From Tubulanus polymorphus (lineage: Eukaryota > Nemertea > Palaeonemertea > Tubulaniformes > Tubulanidae): DNA of 64,000 nt. Position numbers and translations under genes: made by a program. Every line of letters starts with the position of its first letter. Positions within the stretch are counted from its first letter, which is position 1. The stretch spans positions 7,704,001-7,768,000 of the forward strand of contig NC_134029.1 of NCBI RefSeq assembly GCF_964204645.1, written 5' to 3'. The notes below the pieces were generated by a model, which was given only the letters and a program-made list of their open reading frames with translations, was not told the DNA's origin and did not search any database. Positions 44,663 through 55,687 of the stretch are shown piece after piece.

Positions 44663-45894
44663 GTGAGGGAAACATTATCAGAATTGTCATTATCGAAAAA
44701 AGAATCCGGCTGTCATGTCAATAGTAGAATATATGCGTGGAACGTAACGCGGAGCGTAATTACTGAATAGTATTTGTATCAATTCTACGTCAATATGCTT
44801 CTACGTGGTACGGTTGGAACTTCTGCAGATAAAGTAGAAACCTCTGCAGGTATGCAGATACAGGAGAAACTTCTGCAGGTACAGCAAGAAATCTAGTATC
44901 ATTCTTCGGAGGTAGACCAGGCGCGTTGGAAGCAATTTTTGATTGCTGCGGCCAAATACCGATTTTGGACAGGTTCTATTGCCGCGGCGAATTTACTTAA
45001 TTTCTTCAAAAATGTGGTATTCAAAGAAAGAAAATGTCATTCAGTAAATTAATGCCGCGGCTTCCTCGATACGGACTGAACCGATACCATGATAAGTATC
45101 GATATGAAACGATACGAAATTGATATCTAAAAACCCAAAGATTTTCTGAACGAAAACAACTAATTGCTTTCAGCGATTTAGGGAAATTGCCCGAGGGAAA
45201 AGCACCTGCAAGAATCAAAGGTGTATTTGATATTTCAATCATAATTGACTTCATTCATGAAATCATCTGAAATTGATTTAGAACATTTTCTTGAAACTTT
45301 TGAAAGCCAAAATAGATATAAACATAAACTTCACTTTCGAATGATTTTTTTTTTGAAAAGCTTTATCCATCCTTATGCATCGTCATATCCATGATTTCCG
45401 TGAAAACTGAAGGCAGGGACGAGGTAGGGCTGTACACTTGCGTTTCTCAATGGTACAAGGGCTTACGATTCGTTATGAAATAAAGCATTAACCAATGCGC
45501 ACAAATCGTGCAGGAGCGCCCCCAGAAACATGATCTCGGCGACGTATTGAGTGGTCAGTAAACAACGGAAAAGTCCCGCCAGACGAATAACGCACTTTAG
45601 GTGGATTGGTCGGGAAATCACAACTTTCACTAATGGTGCATTCAGTATATAATCTTAGCTTTACTCACGACCAACATTTTGCCATAAAATGAATTGAATG
45701 CAATAACAAAAGGAATGGTCTGCTTTATGAGGAATACACGTGAATACGCTATTAATAATAATAAATGAACTTAATAAGAAAATAAATAAATTGGAAAATC
45801 CCAAAATGAAACTCATTGGCCTAAAATCCCAAAATGAACTCATTGGCCTAAATTTGATATAGATTACAAAAGATGTCTATCCAGGGCCCCAGTT
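44663..45894. other. No gene recognised; small duplications
   Basis: Short imperfect repeats of cttctgcagg (44820-44895), and a tandem duplication of about 27 bp (aatcccaaaatgaactcattggc) at about 45796-45852. Confidence 0.45.
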
Positions 45895-46009
45895 TCACAA
45901 AAGAGTTGAACTCAAATTTTTGGTGTAATTGCTATTGGTTACTTCATGTTTTCAATGAGGACAACAAACTTAACCGTTTTAAGCTTTAACTTTTTTGTGA
46001 AACTGGGCC
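45895..46009. mobile_element. 115-bp MITE with CAG target duplication
   Basis: The inverted ends GGCCCCAGTTTCACAAAA and TTTTGTGAAACTGGGCC are flanked by CAG on both sides (45892-45894 and 46010-46012). The end sequence and flank choice resemble the MITE at 48092-48219, so they are probably related families moved by a similar transposase. Confidence 0.7.
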
Positions 46010-47396
46010 CAGAATGCAGAATAAATGGGCTTCATGTATTTTACTCCAGAAATATCCCCATCCCCTTAATTGCATTCTGACATACGTGAAAGATATCGGA
46101 ACTTTATCTTTTCTTCGTAGGTCAAATGTGTTCGTCCAAATCGACCCAAATGGACGTAGTAGTCCGACATCACTCATAGGCCTACAAGGATAACAGGATA
46201 ACGGAGTGCTACATGAAGTGTCGCCATTTTTCCATAATGAATAGATATAGAACTCGATATCGGAATTTGCTACGAGAATCCATCTCGACACCAATCGACG
46301 AAGGTCTACTGAACGTGTCGTGTAAAAAAAGAATCAGCGACGAATCAAACGGACATCTCGATGCACTTACTGATGTCATCGTGTATAGAGTCTTTATAGA
46401 ATGTACCTGAGTGAACTTGATGATGAAATTATTTTACTTTTCTCTAAAAAAAGATTGATAATAGAAATTACCCATTAGTTTACTGATCGTGTATAATATA
46501 TAGGATTTAAATACAAAATAATTAAGTTCGTTTACAACCATTCGAAACCTAGACATTTTAAATCGTTCAAAAAGTATACATTATATACTAAGAGGCTCTA
46601 GCGGCCTATACCGAGAGGGGAGTTTTAAAATGGGGATTTTAGGATCTTCGGGAATGGATAAGAGAGCATTGGGGCATTTGGATTTTTTGGTTCTGTGTTC
46701 GTTAGTAACGATAAGGTGGGCAAGTAAAGCACTACACGAGGATAATATCATGTAAAAGGGGACAGATGATATTTACCCATAAGTCCCCATTACGCGGATT
46801 AGATTTGTCATTTGTTTATGAAATATTACATTTCATTGACCAGTCCAGCGTGTCTAACGTGGTCATTTTGTAAATAGTTTACAATTCTGTTTTCAATTTA
46901 TCATTTTGTAAATAGTTTACAATTCTGTTTTCAATTTATCGTTCAACAAAATAATAAACGCTTATTCGATTCACTAGAAACATAAACTAAAACAATTTAC
47001 TTGACAAAGCTCGCCTTTTTGCCGAAGTCAGATTTTACGCAACAATGGCATACTACCGGTTTAGCTAGGCTAATTAGCGCGTTTTAACGGATGGAGCGTT
47101 TTCAGAAAAACATGTAACATACACCGGCTTATCTACAGCTAAACCGACTAAATTCAAACCCCCGGTCTAACTGCGGAAATAGGCGTTAACAAAGTAGGAC
47201 GAGAATTCCATTAGTCTGAGTTCCCAGTGGAACCCTTCATATCCGCCGTGTTCCCCTTCACACAGCCAGGTACAAATCACACGGGCAACGAATGACGCAA
47301 ATGTATCATTTCATCTTCGTCATGCAATCATAATACGCATTATTCACCAGCAGTTGCGCTGCGATGCCACCGCCGTTGTAAGCGGTAAGTTTGTAA
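46010..47396. other. No gene called; 42-bp duplication
   Basis: Two near-identical tandem copies of a ~42-bp unit (cattttgtaaatagtttaca...) lie at about 46863-46942. A plus-strand ORF 46213-46410 is protein-like but unsupported. Confidence 0.4.
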
Positions 47397-47669
47397 AATC
47401 GAACTAAAGATGCCGCGCATTCATTAAAACGCACGTTGACGACTAACGCTGAAGAGGGTATAGACCCTGCGGAGAGCGAACAGATTCAAATCAATTATGT
47501 ACAGATGAGGAGAAAATATGGTGTATATGATGACAATTCCAATCGAAGGGAAAGGACAGGCTCCACCTCAGACTTATCAGATAGTCGATACAACTTATCG
47601 ATAAAATGTGTAACTTATCAGGCGTATATACAGAACGCCGCTAACATTCAATTCTCTTTTCGACAATAA
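47397..47669 (+). CDS. Protein-like open frame, exon limits unknown
   Basis: Open for about 90 codons after a TAA at 47394 to a stop at 47669; the first in-frame ATG is at 47505. The translation is acidic and polar (TTNAEEGIDPAESEQIQINY, then MRRKYGVYDDNSNRRERTGS), unlike the Ile/Phe/Lys-rich random frames of this window. No convincing acceptor was seen and no domain is recognised. It may be a terminal exon, or chance. Confidence 0.25.
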   Translation, partial: NRTKDAAHSLKRTLTTNAEEGIDPAESEQIQINYVQMRRKYGVYDDNSNRRERTGSTSDLSDSRYNLSIKCVTYQAYIQNAANIQFSFRQ

Positions 47670-47989
47670 GCGTCGCGTAATCATTAGAAAATGGTTGAGG
47701 CTAAATCGCGGTGACTATCAGAATGAAAGAACTCGAAGAGAGGCACACACGGAGAAATTGATTTACAATTGCCTTTAATGACTGCGCCAGAAGTCGAGAA
47801 TAAAGGACGTTTTAACTTTCAAATTGCGAGGGATTCGACACTGGAATCGGATACTGGCATTCGAATAACAGCGTCGAGTAGCGTGTATGAACATAACTCC
47901 GCATTTGTTATTCCAGTGCTTCTTGTTTTATGAAACGGTTCCAGTAAACCAAAAAATACCATCAATTATTCTTTTATCCTAGAATAGGA
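47670..47989. other. No gene recognised
   Basis: No frame, splice site or repeat stood out. Confidence 0.45.
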
Positions 47990-48320
47990 ATTTTCTCTCC
48001 TATGCTTGATTTGGTCTGACTTTTACTTTCATTTGGTGTCCCTTACAAACCCACCATCCCTCGGAATTCCAAGTGGTGGTCGAATTTACAGGGGCCAGTT
48101 GCTCAAAAGTTGGTTAAAGATATACCGGTGGATAAATACCATAGCAACAATGATATTTCAATTGTCACTATGTCAACTATCCACTGGTAAACTGTAACTA
48201 ACTTTTGAGCAACTGGCCCCAGAATGTTTGTTTAAATCGAAGTACGTAATGGAAATTTCAGTTCATTCGGTTCATTCAGACAATTTCCTAACCAGCCCGA
48301 ACCGGCAAGACCACGCGGAA
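47990..48320. repeat. Dispersed repeat, copy B, carrying a MITE
   Basis: Paralogue of 6420-6660, with recognisable blocks on both sides of the MITE at 48092-48219: ggtgtcccttacaaaccca and gtggtcgaatttaca on the left, tttgtttaaatcgaagtac and taaccagcccgaaccggcaag on the right. Confidence 0.65.
48092..48219. mobile_element. 128-bp MITE with CAG target duplication and a known empty site
   Basis: The inverted ends GGGCCAGTTGCTCAAAAGTT and AACTTTTGAGCAACTGGCCC are flanked by CAG (48089-48091 and 48220-48222). The paralogous copy at 6420-6660 has a single CAG at the same place (6561-6563), confirming the 3-bp duplication. A fragment of the same end occurs at about 33500-33520 (gccagttgctcaaaagtta). 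Confidence 0.85.
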
Positions 48321-49883
48321 GTAGTAGAACATGGAGGATCTGAGTGCATGATAACCCTTGTTTAAAAACAAATTTTGAAAACAGAATGAGATAGGAATTT
48401 CGTTAAATATGATTATTTTAATAAAGTAAAAAATCAGAATGATTCGACGAACCGCATTCTCAGTAGAGACCATCGTTAATGTCGATACGTCGTGTCATTT
48501 CATTTCTTTGACTTTATTCATATTTGATAGAATTTTTTTTCATAATTCTGTTTTTAGAATTTGTTTGAATAGGGGGATTTATGCATTAAAATTCACGATG
48601 TTCTGCTATTGAACCGTGCTTTTACATTGATAAATTGAATGTTGTTTGTGCATTTTAATTCTTTGATTTTAATCATTGATAAATTCAAACTCTCAATTTC
48701 CTGTGTGTTTTGGTCCCAAAGGACTTGAACGACTTCCGCAAATTGAAAATATCATGTTATAAGCCAAGTGTTAATCTATCAATTAAGATTCATTATTTTT
48801 TCTATTCGATGTGTTAAATTAATGATTCTTCAAAAAATCAACTGGAATCAAAATGTGTGTAAAATTTGCTCACGTCAGTACGAGATATCATATATGTTTT
48901 ACATATAAACACGTCTACTCATTGACATTTGAGATCATTTAATTGAAAGTTTGGTTCAAAAACAATTAGTCACAACTAAGCCCCAACGCACTCCCAAAAC
49001 GTTCAGCCAGATAAAAAACCGCTTTTTTCACGAGTAAAAAATTTCTTGTGCATTGGGTGAATGATGCATATACTCTTTCAGTTTAATTCTTCGTAAGTTA
49101 TTGAATTTAGTACGTATGACATCATTGTGGTATCTATAGTATACAATTGCAGATGCTCACACCAGGTCTTTGAGATTTATCGTTCAAATTCTACCTCTCT
49201 GCTATAATTCATATCGCCTTATGATTTCTGAGAATATCTTTATTCGAGAAAGTTGATAAGATTGTTAGAACGTTGTGCGTAACAGCTCTGTAGTTTCGTG
49301 GCTCTGTTCTGAGACTTATAGCTGAACTTACCTATCAGCGGTGATTCTGTTCTGATTTCCTTTTTCCACAATCTGTGCACTCAAAGTTGCTCATACGACG
49401 CACAAAAAAGAACTAATCCCATGAAATCCGGCGTGTAAATCCACATTAACTCAATTGGAAGAAACCCATTAACGAAAATCGGTTGTTTCCGAGATGAAAT
49501 GAATAGGCTGACGAGCTACCGCAGAAACCTGGTATATAGATTTTGCTAATTCAAAGCGATTCACTTCAGTAAGCGAAATGCGTAATCAAAATCTTAACGA
49601 TTGACTGTTCGTATCTTCCTGTAATCAAAGAAAAGGATTTCGATAGCATCATATTTCATATCGAAGTTCGCTTATACTTTATTTCCACACTAGGTTTACA
49701 AAAGCAATTATCTCTCACCGAGTCCAATCGATCACCGCAAAGCTTGCAGACGATATCAGCGACGCGGCGCGTTGTCATACGACCGCATGGTCGTTGGTCC
49801 TCTTCGGTTCGTTGTCGGCATGTTTTACATATTACAGTGTTTTGAAAGTTGTCATAGATATTTAGTTTATTCTGTCAACAGGA
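48321..49883. other. No gene called; weak exon near 49.4 kb
   Basis: A minus-strand donor ATAG/GTAAGTTC at 49334-49329 follows about 60 bases open in one frame (ATLSAQIVEKGNQNRITAD); too short to call. Otherwise AT-rich with nothing recognised. Confidence 0.4.
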
Positions 49884-49932
49884 GGGAATCGAACTCGCAA
49901 CCAAGCCGCACAATGTTCACCAAACTCTGAGC
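49884..49932 (-). mobile_element. tRNA-like SINE head
   Basis: On the minus strand an A-box-like TGCTCAGAGTTTGGTGAA (49932-49915) is followed about 20 bases later by a B-box-like GAGTTCGATTCCC (49896-49884). A full cloverleaf with paired T-stem cannot be drawn, so it is a tRNA-derived repeat or tRNA relic and not a functional tRNA. Confidence 0.45.
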
Positions 49933-50889
49933 ATTGTATTCATTGGTTTTACTTCGCGATATCAGGATCGACGATAGATTCTCTTGTGGCACAATATCCA
50001 CATATAGAAATAATCCCTCGCGTGCGCGCCGTAAACCTCATCCACCCTTAAGACAAGATCAGTATAATAACATTAATTTAATTCCATCAGAATTTTCTGT
50101 CAATAAATTCCCAATCTCATATGGGGAACGTCGATCAACGGAGAAAAGAAGAAGCAATGTGGTGATCAATTGTACATCAGTTTTGTAAGCGACCCGTAAA
50201 AAGGATATCCTGTCGCAGTCTAGCTGTCATCTTAAATACTATGCGAAGAAGAACTAGCCAAAACAATGCCCGGGAAATATCGCCCGAAATGGGACGGATC
50301 CTGATTATTCACGCATAACGAAGTCGTCTCTCCCGAGCAATCCTGTTTGAATGAAAATCAACAACATCAATCGCATAAGTCATCTTTTCATTCATTTATC
50401 CGAACAGTAATAATTTCTTTGTATTGCAATGTTAAGAACGGGTTATTCCAAGTAGTCTATATCGAGTCTCGAGAAAATAAAGTTCGTGTGAGCTGAAAAT
50501 CTAATGGTAAAACCTATATATACATTTTTATTAACTATAATGCCGTAATATTATTTACATTACACTATATATTAATATATACAATTACCCTTGTGACGTT
50601 ACGACAACTTGAAAGCAAAACGATTCTCAAATTGCTTTATCCACCAGTTGTTTTCAGTCATGGTCGCATAGGAAGTTTAATTTCGCTATCGCATCTCCGC
50701 ACAAGCTCTGCACAAACTATTCGCCCCAAGGACATTTCCGTAACAAGAGTTAGTTTCCTTTAAACAACAATTCACATTCGGAGGCTGTTGAAATGGGAAT
50801 ATATACGTTTCATCTTACTGATGTAATGAAAACCATGGAACCCAACGCCGAAATTGAAAGAGATATACGACGATATATAATTATCTGAC
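49933..50889. other. No gene recognised
   Basis: A plus-strand frame at 49934-50188 has no supporting signal. AT-rich microsatellite-like sequence lies around 50520-50585. Confidence 0.45.
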
Positions 50890-51013
50890 TATAGAGGTGT
50901 TATGCGAGCACGCCAAACCCCTCGTTACATTGGCCGTCGTCAACTGTCAACTTTCACAGATAGCAGCTTGACGGCCAATATGACGTGTCGTGACCAGCGT
51001 GCATAACCTCTAT
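50890..51013. mobile_element. ~124-bp MITE with TA-type flanks
   Basis: The outer inverted ends ATAGAGGTGTTATGC and GCATAACCTCTAT, and an inner pair ttggccgtc / gacggccaa, form a long imperfect palindrome. The TA-rich flanks suggest a Tc1/mariner-type duplication. No coding capacity. Confidence 0.65.
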
Positions 51014-52493
51014 GAACACATCAAGCTTGTTCAGACACAAGTCATCGAGGCCTGAGTATGAATTGATATGATTCAAGATTTCGTAATAAACACTGGATGG
51101 CTGGATGGGTGATAATTTGATTATCATCAAAATGTCTGATTTTAATACGCAAGCTTAAGTGCATTTTACGATTGCAAGCCGTTGTCAATGTCGTGTAAAC
51201 GGTTAAGTGGCGGAGTTATATCTTGCGGGTATAATGCAGACACCGGGTGTGAGCTCGAATATATCCCTTCACTTATTGACTAAATTCGACTCTCGTACGA
51301 TATCTCGAAAATAGATGATAATATAATATAATTGAAATCGTCAATGCCGGGTCGAAGCGAGAATGAAAGCTTTGCCCTGCAAAACAATTAGATTCTTTTG
51401 CACCGACTTACGCCTTTCGTCAAATTGATTTTTCCAGCCACGTCTAAACTGGAAATGCTTGCATTTATGGAGCGATGTTTCGGAGAAGGAAAGCCGTGTC
51501 ATATTGGTTTTCTTCTTTCTTAAGGTGCAGTTTCTCAACCAATAATCAATTGAACAAATCGCCAACGAGCAATCATTGCGTAGTCAAAGTAGTTTTCCTT
51601 CAAAACTTATGATATCATAAACACGTAACGCGGGGTATTAATAAATCAAATACATAGGAAGGGCATAGTCGAATTACTCTAATCCGTATCAAAAAGTCCA
51701 TTTCATACGTATTATGGAAAGCATTTACAGGTTTTTACAGGTTTATCCTCTTTTCTAACGTTTGGTTTGATCTCTTCTACATTCTATGGGTAAAATGTTC
51801 AGCATTTGAGATTCTAGTGCAGACTGACGCTTACAGACAAAGCTTATTGCGCAAGGTAACCCAACCGAATAGTGATTTAGTTTGGTCAAAAGCTCCGGGA
51901 GGGTGGTTTATCCATTACTTCAGAGCTCTTGTTTGCGGTCCATGTTTTGCTTAATCTCACCGACGTTTCAGGTGAAAATAAAGCTATCTTATCACCGAAA
52001 AACTAAACTTCATCCGCAAAAAGGAGCGGTACCGTTGAAAAGATATAATGAGAATTATCCCAGTTCCAGTTAAGTAACCAAGACAAAACTTAGAATTACA
52101 GAATTCATACATTTATTGCTCAAAATTAATCATTTAAACATAGTGTGTACCAAAGTGTTCAGCTATATGTAGAGCTATTAATAAATTCAAATACGTATGA
52201 AGGCAGTTAAAGCCCAAATGCAATAGGGATTCAAACGTGAAACATACAATGTATTGTGACAAGATTAAACAAAATACACGAAATACAGAAGAAAAATATA
52301 GCCGCAATGTAGCGGTAACGGGTTTTCTACCTCAACATCATTAACCTGCAAAACAGTAAATATAAATAAAACATTGTTTATTGTTGGGGTTTCGAATCTG
52401 ATATGACTCGTGTATTTACACCAATGTATTATATCACAATAATCCTTATTTTAGGTTTGAAACGGCACTATTCAAAAAAGTTAAATTCAATTG
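51014..52493. other. No gene recognised
   Basis: A minus-strand frame 51565-51341 and a plus-strand frame 51882-52073 lack splice support. Nothing else was seen. Confidence 0.45.
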
Positions 52494-52625
52494 GTGTGTA
52501 TCGGGATTCAATCCCAGAACGGCGGTTTCTAATTTGTTGGAGTGGAAACAAAATTCTATTTCCAATGCAATTCGAACCAAGTGATGGCTGGTACTGTCGG
52601 ACTGAGCTATTTGAAATATTTTCGT
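52494..52625 (-). mobile_element. tRNA-related SINE fragment
   Basis: On the minus strand the A-box-like TAGCTCAGTCCGA (52609-52597) and the B-box GGTTCGAATTGC (52578-52567) have the spacing of a tRNA-type RNA polymerase III promoter. They are followed by a further hairpin GGGATTGAATCCC. The cloverleaf is not complete, so a SINE head is more likely than a tRNA gene. The overlapping 60-77 codon frames on both strands are incidental. Confidence 0.5.
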
Positions 52626-52630
52626 ATTCA

Positions 52631-53129
52631 AAATAGAATCTGTGTTGTAAATGTAAATCTTTCATTTACAACTCACTGAGATGAACGAGTTCCTAGTTAT
52701 CCCGCGCTACGAAACATGACATACACTAGTATGTATTATACAACATAGTATTATACAACACAATGCGTATAAAGCCCTTAAAAGCCTATGAAAATAACGT
52801 TAGACCCCTGGGGGACGAACCAAAGGGTCAATCAAAATCAAGATACTTGAGATCTGTGGGTATTGGGTTTAAGTAAAATCCTAGAAAATACAGTAGAGAT
52901 CAGTCAAGTAGTTTAGGAGTTTAGGCTTTCGGTGACCTTTGAAGATGAAATGCTTGGAAAGGGGGAAATAGTAAAGATAGTGATAACGATAACGATAAGA
53001 ATAAAGATGACAATATCGATAACGATAACGATAATGAAAATGATAGTTATAATGATTACGATGATAAATTTCGTAGGAAAGAAATAAGGGTTTTCTTCGA
53101 AAAAGCAGAAAACCCTAAAAATGCGAGAA
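52631..53129. other. 3' flank of the repeat-protein ORF, with a GATAAC microsatellite
   Basis: Roughly 52976-53070 is an imperfect (GATAAC/GATAAT)n tract; the minus-strand Ile/Val-rich frame across it (53149-52913) is an artefact. No good polyadenylation signal was picked out close to the stop at 53130. Confidence 0.6.
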
Positions 53130-54509
53130 CTAAAGAAATATTTCTTCAATGTTTGCTCTCAGTACCTTCCATTGAACCAAGTCCCGACATATTGTCATTT
53201 CATTGCAATTGCTTTCCTCACATTGGGCAAACCTTCGTCGAGCTTGTGCCGACCGAAGAAATGTCATTAACCTTTCATCGAAGAAACGTCTACCAACCAT
53301 CTGTTTATTATTTGATCTCCTGGTATCATCACCTGGTGGATTGTTGGCTACAGGTAGTTTACCTCTTCTCTGGGTCGACGTAGTCGGGGAAGCATCATTT
53401 TTATCCGGAAGAACATATTCGCGGCGCCGATGACCAGTTTCGTTCATGCCGCATCTCGAGTGCTTTTTCGCGCCGGCCTTCACGATTGAGTTTTCGTGAA
53501 TATCATGAGATGCGCTGAGTTCGACTCCCGGATTATCAGCCGTTTTTTTATCAGCTCGGCGTGGCAGTTTGCAGCCTATGGGAGGCAGTGGACATCTCTC
53601 CCATGGCGAAGTAGGCTCAGAAGATAGTTTATTCTGACCGGTTTCATTCACGCTTATTCTCGTGCGCTCCGTCGCTGCCACTGCCTTTTTCTTTACGCTA
53701 AAATGTCGGCGAATATCATGAGATGCGCTGAGTTCGACTTCCGGATTATCAGCCGTTTTTTTATCAGTTCGGCGTGGCAGTTTGTAGCCTATGGGAGGCA
53801 GTGGACTTCTCTCCCATGGCAAAGTAGGCTCAGAAGATAGTTTATTCTGACCGGTTTCATTCACGCTTATTCTCGTGCGCTCCGTCGCTGCCACTGCCTT
53901 TTTCTTTACGCTAAAATGTCGGCGAATATCATGAGATGCGCTGAGTTCGACTTCCGGATTATCAGCCGTTTTTTTATCAGTTCGGCGTGGCAGTTTGTAG
54001 CCTATGGGAGGCAGTGGACTTCTCTCCCATGGCAAAGTAGGCTCAGAAGATAGTTTATTCTGACCGGTTTCATTCACGCTTATTCTCGTGCGCTCCGTCG
54101 CTGCCACTGCCTTTTTCTTTACGCTAAAATGTCGGCGAATATCATGAGATGCGCTGAGTTCGACTTCCGGATTATCAGCCGTTTTTTTATCAGTTCGGCG
54201 TGGCAGTTTGTAGCCTATGGGAGGCAGTGGACTTCTCTCCCATGGCGAAGTAGGCTCAGAAGATAGTTTATTCTGCAATTCGAATACACTATGCCAATAG
54301 TCACGATCAGCACCATCAAATCTGAACACGTTTCCATTCGGAGTATCATTTACGATCTCCTCGTGAACTCTATAATCTTTTATCGCACGTACTTGTTCAT
54401 CCACTGCTACAAGTTGCTTGGGTAACTTAGGCAACTTTCGCGGAGGTGATAGACTTTCACATGTTTGCACCATAGCATTCGACGTCTTCGTAGTACTCCA
54501 CATGGTCAT
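53130..54509 (-). CDS. 459-residue tandem-repeat protein, unknown family
   Basis: A single uninterrupted ORF from ATG 54509. Residues 1-78 are a unique N-terminus (MTMWSTTKTSNAMVQTCESL, then a Pro/Lys-rich stretch and a short mixed segment). From about residue 80 there are four in-frame 71-residue repeats, each starting NKLSSEPT, with the core PWERSPLPPIGYKLPRR, then KKTADNPEVELSASHDI and a Lys-rich segment ending SVNETGQ. The fourth repeat diverges in its second half and passes into a unique, basic, probably disordered C-terminus. There is no signal peptide or membrane segment, so an intracellular protein is likely. Only four cysteines were noticed outside the repeats. The long open frame with exact 213-bp periodicity argues for a real gene or a very recent expansion; I recognise no family. 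Confidence 0.6.
   Translation of the reverse strand: MTMWSTTKTSNAMVQTCESLSPPRKLPKLPKQLVAVDEQVRAIKDYRVHEEIVNDTPNGNVFRFDGADRDYWHSVFELQNKLSSEPTSPWERSPLPPIGYKLPRRTDKKTADNPEVELSASHDIRRHFSVKKKAVAATERTRISVNETGQNKLSSEPTLPWERSPLPPIGYKLPRRTDKKTADNPEVELSASHDIRRHFSVKKKAVAATERTRISVNETGQNKLSSEPTLPWERSPLPPIGYKLPRRTDKKTADNPEVELSASHDIRRHFSVKKKAVAATERTRISVNETGQNKLSSEPTSPWERCPLPPIGCKLPRRADKKTADNPGVELSASHDIHENSIVKAGAKKHSRCGMNETGHRRREYVLPDKNDASPTTSTQRRGKLPVANNPPGDDTRRSNNKQMVGRRFFDERLMTFLRSAQARRRFAQCEESNCNEMTICRDLVQWKVLRANIEEIFL
53421..54272 (-). repeat. Four 213-bp in-frame repeats within the ORF
   Basis: Units lie at 54272-54060, 54059-53847, 53846-53634 and 53633-53421. The spacing is exactly 213 bp. The second and third units appear identical and the first differs from them by about one base (a Ser/Leu change), while the fourth is diverged. 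Near-identity at synonymous sites indicates recent duplication or gene conversion. Confidence 0.9.
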
Positions 54510-55251
54510 CAGAGAGAACAGTTATTCGAATGACCGCCTCCAGTTAAATAACTGAAGTGTCAAGTTCGTTTCCATTTAAATAACCATCACTGCGAAAGTG
54601 TTAACACGCTTAGCTTTTGCTTAGAGAGGTCAACAACGTATGATCGTCATAAAGTAAGTGAATTCAGATCCCTATTAGCAGGTATTATTATATGGTCACA
54701 ACAGGTGAGATTGAAGAAATACGTAATGAATAAAAGGCCTTGGTAGGGAAAGCATCAGGATCTAGTAAATTTGGTAGTCCAAAAGAACTAAAGGATTCGA
54801 AATTAAAAGAGAATGGACTTTTTTACTCCTTCAGTCTTGAGCTGGCTCAGTTGTAGTTGGAAACTTGTTTGACGATCATCCTGTGGTGTCGATATTTCTA
54901 AGAGCAAGGAATTGATAATTTTTGACTGACTGCTATAGTGCGTAGGCAGGATTACACTTAGATCCTTATACGGAAGATAAGTTATTGAAATAGACGTGAA
55001 GACAATAAACACACACATCGTACTAATGACATGTTCGAACATCGGAAAATGTCTTACCGCTTCCGCGTTGCCACTGTCAATTAAAATTGAAGGCTACCAG
55101 TCCATAATCTCATCCGACAATCGTCTTCAACTCTTCATCTCATATTGTACATACATGTATTGCATATTCCGTTGTCAAATAATTTGGTATATATAATCAT
55201 GTTTTTCGATAGACAATTGTATAATATTTTCAATTAATCATCATTGATTCA
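54510..55251. other. Upstream region of the repeat-protein ORF
   Basis: No further exon was recognised on either strand. It would hold the promoter of the 53130-54509 gene if that gene is single-exon, but I see no clear TATA box or initiator. Confidence 0.4.
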
Positions 55252-55440
55252 ATGGGGACCGATTTGAGGGTCTTTCACTTGGATAATCCGGTAACGTTCA
55301 TCGGGCGCTTGAATATCATTTTAGTAGAAGAAGCCTTGCACGATGCTAAACTGCGGAAATTGAACGTAGAACTTCGCGGAGAAGCGGGCGTTTTCAAGTA
55401 TCAAGTTCAGATGAAAAACCAAATAGGCTATGACTTGTAA
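55252..55440 (+). CDS. Candidate start of an arrestin-fold protein, weak
   Basis: ATG 55252 (context TTCAATGG) opens 62 codons: MGTDLRVFHLDNPVTFIGRL, then a hydrophobic/charged stretch ending LRKLNVELRGEAGVFK. The order FHLDNP, then G-x-L strand, then LxVELRGEAxV is the pattern of the first strands of arrestin-domain-containing proteins. That likeness is weak and by eye. If real, it is only the first exon: the frame stops at 55440 and the possible donors (CAA/GTATCA) are poor. A chance ORF is a serious alternative. Confidence 0.2.
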   Translation: MGTDLRVFHLDNPVTFIGRLNIILVEEALHDAKLRKLNVELRGEAGVFKYQVQMKNQIGYDL

Positions 55441-55602
55441 TGTATACGCATTCTTAATGTATACGCATGCAAGAGCAAAAGATTGGCAAACGTCGGCCAT
55501 ACAAAATCTTTAAAAATTGTTTAAATGAAGTATGTACTTACCATAAAAAACGCCATTATCATCCGCGAAAGCTTTCCTTATTCAGACGAATGATATCCTA
55601 AT

Positions 55603-55687
55603 ATGATAGAATTTCGTCGTTATACGCGATGGTTTCTACAGAAAGAACGACGAGAGGCTGAGCGGCGCAGACGTTTCGATGGTGCAG
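55603..55687 (+). CDS. Candidate first coding exon, highly charged
   Basis: A good acceptor (gctttccttattcag) at 55585 opens an exon whose first ATG, 55603, follows an in-frame TGA. It stays open for 28 codons to a donor GCAG/GTATAG at 55687 (phase 1). The product starts MIEFRRYTRWFLQKERREAE and continues with Arg, then FDGA. The charged helical look is protein-like. It cannot be joined in frame to 55252-55440, so it would be a separate 5' end with a non-coding leader intron. Unrecognised. Confidence 0.32.

Noticed and set aside
49884-49932. Functional tRNA gene
   Set aside because: A- and B-box-like sequences are present, but the T-stem and acceptor stem do not pair into a cloverleaf.
52446-52665. 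Overlapping 61-77 codon ORFs
   Set aside because: They lie on a tRNA-related SINE fragment with recognisable A and B boxes.
52913-53149. 78-codon Ile/Val-rich ORF
   Set aside because: Translation of the GATAAC microsatellite beside the repeat-protein gene.
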